DNA of 8,907 nt from an uncultured Clostridia bacterium (GTDB lineage Bacteria > Bacillota_A > Clostridia > TANB77 > CAG-508), in the NCBI GenBank assembly GCA_944388685.1, contig CALXJS010000058.1:1-8907 (forward strand), written 5' to 3'. This document shows, one piece after another, positions 6,522 through 8,907 of the stretch (its first letter is position 1; each line of letters begins with the position of its first letter). The translations under genes were made by a program, and so were the position numbers. Below the pieces are notes generated by a model, which searched no databases, had not been told where the DNA came from, and was given only the letters and a program-made list of their open reading frames with translations.

Positions 6522-7373
6522 ATGAAAAAAATTAGTAGTGGTAAAGTTCGTGAAATTTATGAGGTAGATGATGACAAATTATTACTTGTTGTTTCTGACA
6601 GAATTTCTGCATTTGATTATATTTTACCTAATTTAATTCCTGATAAAGGAAAAATATTAAATCAAATTTCTGAATTTTGGTTTGATTATACAAAAAATAT
6701 TATACCAAATCATGTTATTTCAACAGATTTGAAAGATTTTCCTGAAGAATTCCAAACACCTGAATTTGAAGGAAGAAGTATGTTAGTTAAAAAACTAAAA
6801 ATGATACCCGTAGAGTGTATTGTAAGAGGATATATTACAGGTTCTGGTTGGAAAAGCTATTTAAATGATGGTACTGTTTGTGGTATCAAACTTCCTGAAG
6901 GTTTACAAGAGGCACAAAAATTACCTGAGCCAATCTTTACACCTACTACAAAAGCACAAGAAGGACATGATGAAAATATTTCTTTTGAAGAAGTTTGCAA
7001 TTTAATTGGAAAAGATTTAGCTGAAAAATTAAGAGCAAAAACAATTGAGGTATATACAAAATGTTCTGAATATGCAGCAACAAAAGGTGTGATTATTGCT
7101 GATACAAAATTTGAATTTGGACTTGATGAAAATGGAGAATTGGTTCTTGGAGATGAAGTATTAACTCCTGACTCTAGTAGATTTTGGGTTGCAAAAGACT
7201 ATCAAGTTGGAACAAGCCCAAAAAGCTTTGATAAACAATATCTTCGTGATTGGATAAAATCTACTGGATATAATCCTGAAGGTGATACACCAATTCCAGA
7301 AGATGTCATTATGACAACAAGACAAAGATATATTGAAGCTTATGAAATGTTAACAGGAAAAAAATATGAATAA
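6522..7373 (+). CDS. purC: Phosphoribosylaminoimidazole-succinocarboxamide synthase (SAICAR synthetase) PurC
   Basis: PurC joins CAIR and aspartate with ATP to give SAICAR, the step after PurE. Both SAICAR synthetase signatures are present: IPVECIVRGYITGSG (95-109) and IIADTKFEFG (191-200). SGKVREIYEV at the N-terminus forms the ATP-binding glycine loop, and LTPDSSRFW (215-222) is the conserved substrate block. At 283 residues it belongs to the longer form, with an insert relative to the roughly 240-residue Bacillus type. The start has AAAGGA with a rather long 10-nt spacer. It lies 17 bp after purE, so co-transcription is likely. Transcription probably ends in the foldback region directly downstream. 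Confidence 0.97.
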   Translation: MKKISSGKVREIYEVDDDKLLLVVSDRISAFDYILPNLIPDKGKILNQISEFWFDYTKNIIPNHVISTDLKDFPEEFQTPEFEGRSMLVKKLKMIPVECIVRGYITGSGWKSYLNDGTVCGIKLPEGLQEAQKLPEPIFTPTTKAQEGHDENISFEEVCNLIGKDLAEKLRAKTIEVYTKCSEYAATKGVIIADTKFEFGLDENGELVLGDEVLTPDSSRFWVAKDYQVGTSPKSFDKQYLRDWIKSTGYNPEGDTPIPEDVIMTTRQRYIEAYEMLTGKKYE

Positions 7374-7382
7374 TTCTAAAAA

Positions 7383-7417
7383 GGGATTTTGAGTACAAAC
7401 TCAATTTTCCTTTTTTT
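7383..7417 (+). terminator. Intrinsic terminator after purC
   Basis: TTGAGT (7389-7394) and ACTCAA (7399-7404) form a perfect stem with an ACAA loop. It is extended outward past two T-T mismatches by GGGA pairing with TTCC, and is followed by seven T (7411-7417). It starts 10 bp after the purC stop. It is also the left outer arm of the palindrome. Confidence 0.65.
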
Positions 7418-7658
7418 AAAAAGTTAAGCACAAAAAAATAGAGAATATAAAAAGAATGAAACGATTTTGCGTATCTAAATTTGAATTTAGAAATTATTAA
7501 AGAAAAAAGTGAGGAATGTTCACGCTTGAAAAATTCGTTAGAATTTTGAGGGCTGAGTGAAAGAGTCTCACTTTTTTCTTTTAAAATTTCTATGAAAATT
7601 TAGCTTATACAAAATTGTGTAATGATTTTATATTCTATATTTTTAAGAGATTGTTATC

Positions 7659-7693
7659 AAAAAAGAGAAAATTGAGTTTGTCCCCAAAATCCC
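7659..7693 (-). terminator. Probable intrinsic terminator after purF
   Basis: This is the near-mirror of the purC terminator, read on the minus strand. TTGGG and CTCAA pair with one G-U wobble, and six T (7659-7664) follow a short spacer. Two substitutions relative to the purC copy weaken the stem. It begins about 10 bp after the purF stop. Confidence 0.4.
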
Positions 7694-7701
7694 TTCTTTA
7701 A

Positions 7702-8907
7702 TTAAAATTTAATTTTTTCAAATCTATCTTTTTCAAGTGTTTCTGGTACTTCAATTGGATATGTTCCTGTAAAACATCCATAGCAGAAATCATTTATTTT
7801 ACATCCTTTGGCGATTTCTTTCAAGCTATCCATACTTAAATATTCCAAAGAATCTGCTCCAATTTTTTCTTGAATCTCTTCTTTTGTCATTTGATTTGCA
7901 ATTAATGCTTCTTTTTTATCAACGTCTGTTCCAAAATAGCAAACCCCTACAAAAGCTGGTGATGCAACTCTTATATGTACTTCTTTTGCTCCTGCTTCTT
8001 TTAGCGTTTTTATGATTCTTGTTATGGTTGTTCCTCTTACAATTGAATCCTCTACTAAAACAATTTTCTTTCCTTTTACGGTTTCTTTTAAAGGATTTAG
8101 TTTCAATGCTACCAAATCTTTTCTTTTACTCTGTGCATTTTGTATGAAAGTTCTTCCGATATATTTGCTTTTTGTAAATACCATATCATAAGGTATTTTT
8201 GATTCTTTTGAATATCCTAAAGCTGCGTCTAATCCAGAATCTGGAACACCTGCTACAATATCCGCATCTACTGGGGCTTGTCTTGCTAAGTATCTTCCTG
8301 CATTCTCTCTGAATATATGTACATTGATTCCATCTATAATAGAATCTGGTCTTGCAAAATAGATATATTCAAAAATACACATTCCTTTTCTTTCATTTGG
8401 CATATATTTTTCACTTTTCACTTGATTATCTGTAACAACTACAATCTCTCCTGGTTCAACATCTCTTTCAAATGTTGCACCTGTAATGTCTAGTGCACAA
8501 CTTTCTGAAGCAAATACAATATCTTCTCCTAAATGTCCCATACACAATGGTCTAAATCCTTGTGGATCTCTTACAGCAATCAATTTTTGAGATGATATGA
8601 TTAATAAAGAATAGGCACCTTTTAAAATTTTCATTGTATTTTTTATAGCTTCTTCTATTGAATTTGTTTTTATTCTTTCTCTTACAATAATATGACAGAT
8701 AACTTCTGTATCACTAGTTGTTGTAAAAATTGCTCCTTCATCTTCTAGTTCTCTTTTTAGTTCTAAAGCATTGGTAATATTTCCATTATGCACAATTGCT
8801 AAATTTCCTTTTTTATGCCTTACAACCATAGGTTGTGCATTTTCTTTTCTACTTTCTCCTGTTGTTGAATATCTAACATGTCCAATTGCCATTTTACCTG
8901 TTGGTAA
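7702..8907 (-). CDS. purF: Amidophosphoribosyltransferase PurF, N-terminus beyond the right edge
   Basis: PurF makes 5-phosphoribosylamine from PRPP and glutamine, the committed step of purine synthesis. The frame is open to the window edge (LPTGK precedes MAIGHVRYSTTG), so ATG 8892 is internal and about 60-70 residues, including the catalytic N-terminal Cys, lie outside. Glutaminase-domain motifs are GHVRYSTTG, ENAQP, HNGNITN and TSDTEV. The phosphoribosyltransferase domain has AGVPDSG, KYIGRTFIQ and the PRPP loop IVLVEDSIVRGTT (residues 277-289 counted from ATG 8892). Cys172, Cys318, Cys370 and Cys373 (CYGC near the end) fit the four [4Fe-4S] ligands of the Bacillus-type enzyme, which suggests an oxygen-labile protein. 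It faces purC convergently, an uncommon arrangement. The stop is a TAA at 7702-7704. Confidence 0.96.
   Translation of the reverse strand, partial: LPTGKMAIGHVRYSTTGESRKENAQPMVVRHKKGNLAIVHNGNITNALELKRELEDEGAIFTTTSDTEVICHIIVRERIKTNSIEEAIKNTMKILKGAYSLLIISSQKLIAVRDPQGFRPLCMGHLGEDIVFASESCALDITGATFERDVEPGEIVVVTDNQVKSEKYMPNERKGMCIFEYIYFARPDSIIDGINVHIFRENAGRYLARQAPVDADIVAGVPDSGLDAALGYSKESKIPYDMVFTKSKYIGRTFIQNAQSKRKDLVALKLNPLKETVKGKKIVLVEDSIVRGTTITRIIKTLKEAGAKEVHIRVASPAFVGVCYFGTDVDKKEALIANQMTKEEIQEKIGADSLEYLSMDSLKEIAKGCKINDFCYGCFTGTYPIEVPETLEKDRFEKIKF

Larger units (their letters stand above)
7381..7695. repeat. Concentric long palindrome (foldback/MITE-like element) filling the purC-purF gap
   Basis: Complementary blocks on both sides share one centre near 7539: 7381-7409 with 7667-7695 (27 of 29 pairs), GAATATAAAA 7443-7452 with 7626-7635, ATTTTG 7464-7469 with 7610-7615, CTAAATTT 7475-7482 with 7596-7603, a perfect 15-bp block 7499-7513 with 7567-7581, and AAAATTC 7530-7536 with 7541-7547 around a GTTA loop. 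The whole 315 bp can therefore fold into one imperfect hairpin in either strand. It encodes no plausible protein and fills nearly all of the gap between two convergent stop codons. No clear target-site duplication is visible. It could be a nonautonomous mobile element or a decayed duplication; its outer arms also look like intrinsic terminators. Confidence 0.85.

Noticed and set aside
1..8907. Alternative genetic code, CRISPR array, tRNA or rRNA genes
   Set aside because: TGA terminates several clear genes and Trp is encoded by TGG; no regularly spaced repeats, cloverleaf or rRNA-like segments were seen.

Overview
The window is AT-rich (roughly 30% GC by eye). It has strong AAGGAGG-type ribosome binding sites, uses the standard code (TGA is a stop and Trp is TGG), and encodes proteins of Firmicutes character. 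A low-GC Clostridia-like bacterium, possibly a gut commensal, is the best guess; nothing here fixes a genus.

Layout. (1) Positions 1-902, minus strand: the first 11 codons of a gene running off the left edge, preceded by a broken DUF1016/YhcG-type PD-(D/E)XK nuclease gene. That gene has lost about 70 codons, including the first half of its active site, and has changed frame. (2) Positions 903-1158: a spacer holding the promoter of the broken gene. (3) Positions 1159-5112, minus strand: a compact four-gene run. In transcription order it encodes a PlsC-type acyltransferase with an unusual Trp-repeat N-terminus, an Fe-S 23S rRNA m5U methyltransferase (RlmD/RlmCD type), a transglutaminase-fold protein with a Cys-His-Asp triad, and an unrecognised 183-residue helical protein. 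The last two overlap by ATGA. (4) Positions 5103-5727, minus strand: the N-terminal half of a family 8 glycosyltransferase, followed by debris of a reading frame whose stop overlaps the acyltransferase start. (5) Positions 5728-5976: a divergent control region with one good promoter in each direction. (6) Positions 5977-7373, plus strand: purE and purC. (7) Positions 7374-7701: the gap between convergent purC and purF, filled almost completely by one concentric imperfect palindrome of about 315 bp. (8) Position 7702 to the right edge, minus strand: purF without its N-terminus.

How the genes work together. PurF starts de novo purine synthesis (PRPP to phosphoribosylamine). PurE and PurC act later (N5-CAIR to CAIR to SAICAR). 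The three are usually co-linear in Firmicutes; here purF faces purE-purC across the foldback element. The minus-strand run mixes lipid, rRNA-modification and unknown functions and may be transcribed from the glycosyltransferase promoter. Two of the genes in the window are decayed by deletion plus frameshift, so the left two thirds look like a flexible region beside a housekeeping purine locus.

No complete new system can be claimed. The items most worth a second look are the long foldback element, the transglutaminase-like protein with a possible degenerate second domain and its coupled partner, and the two deletion-decayed genes.
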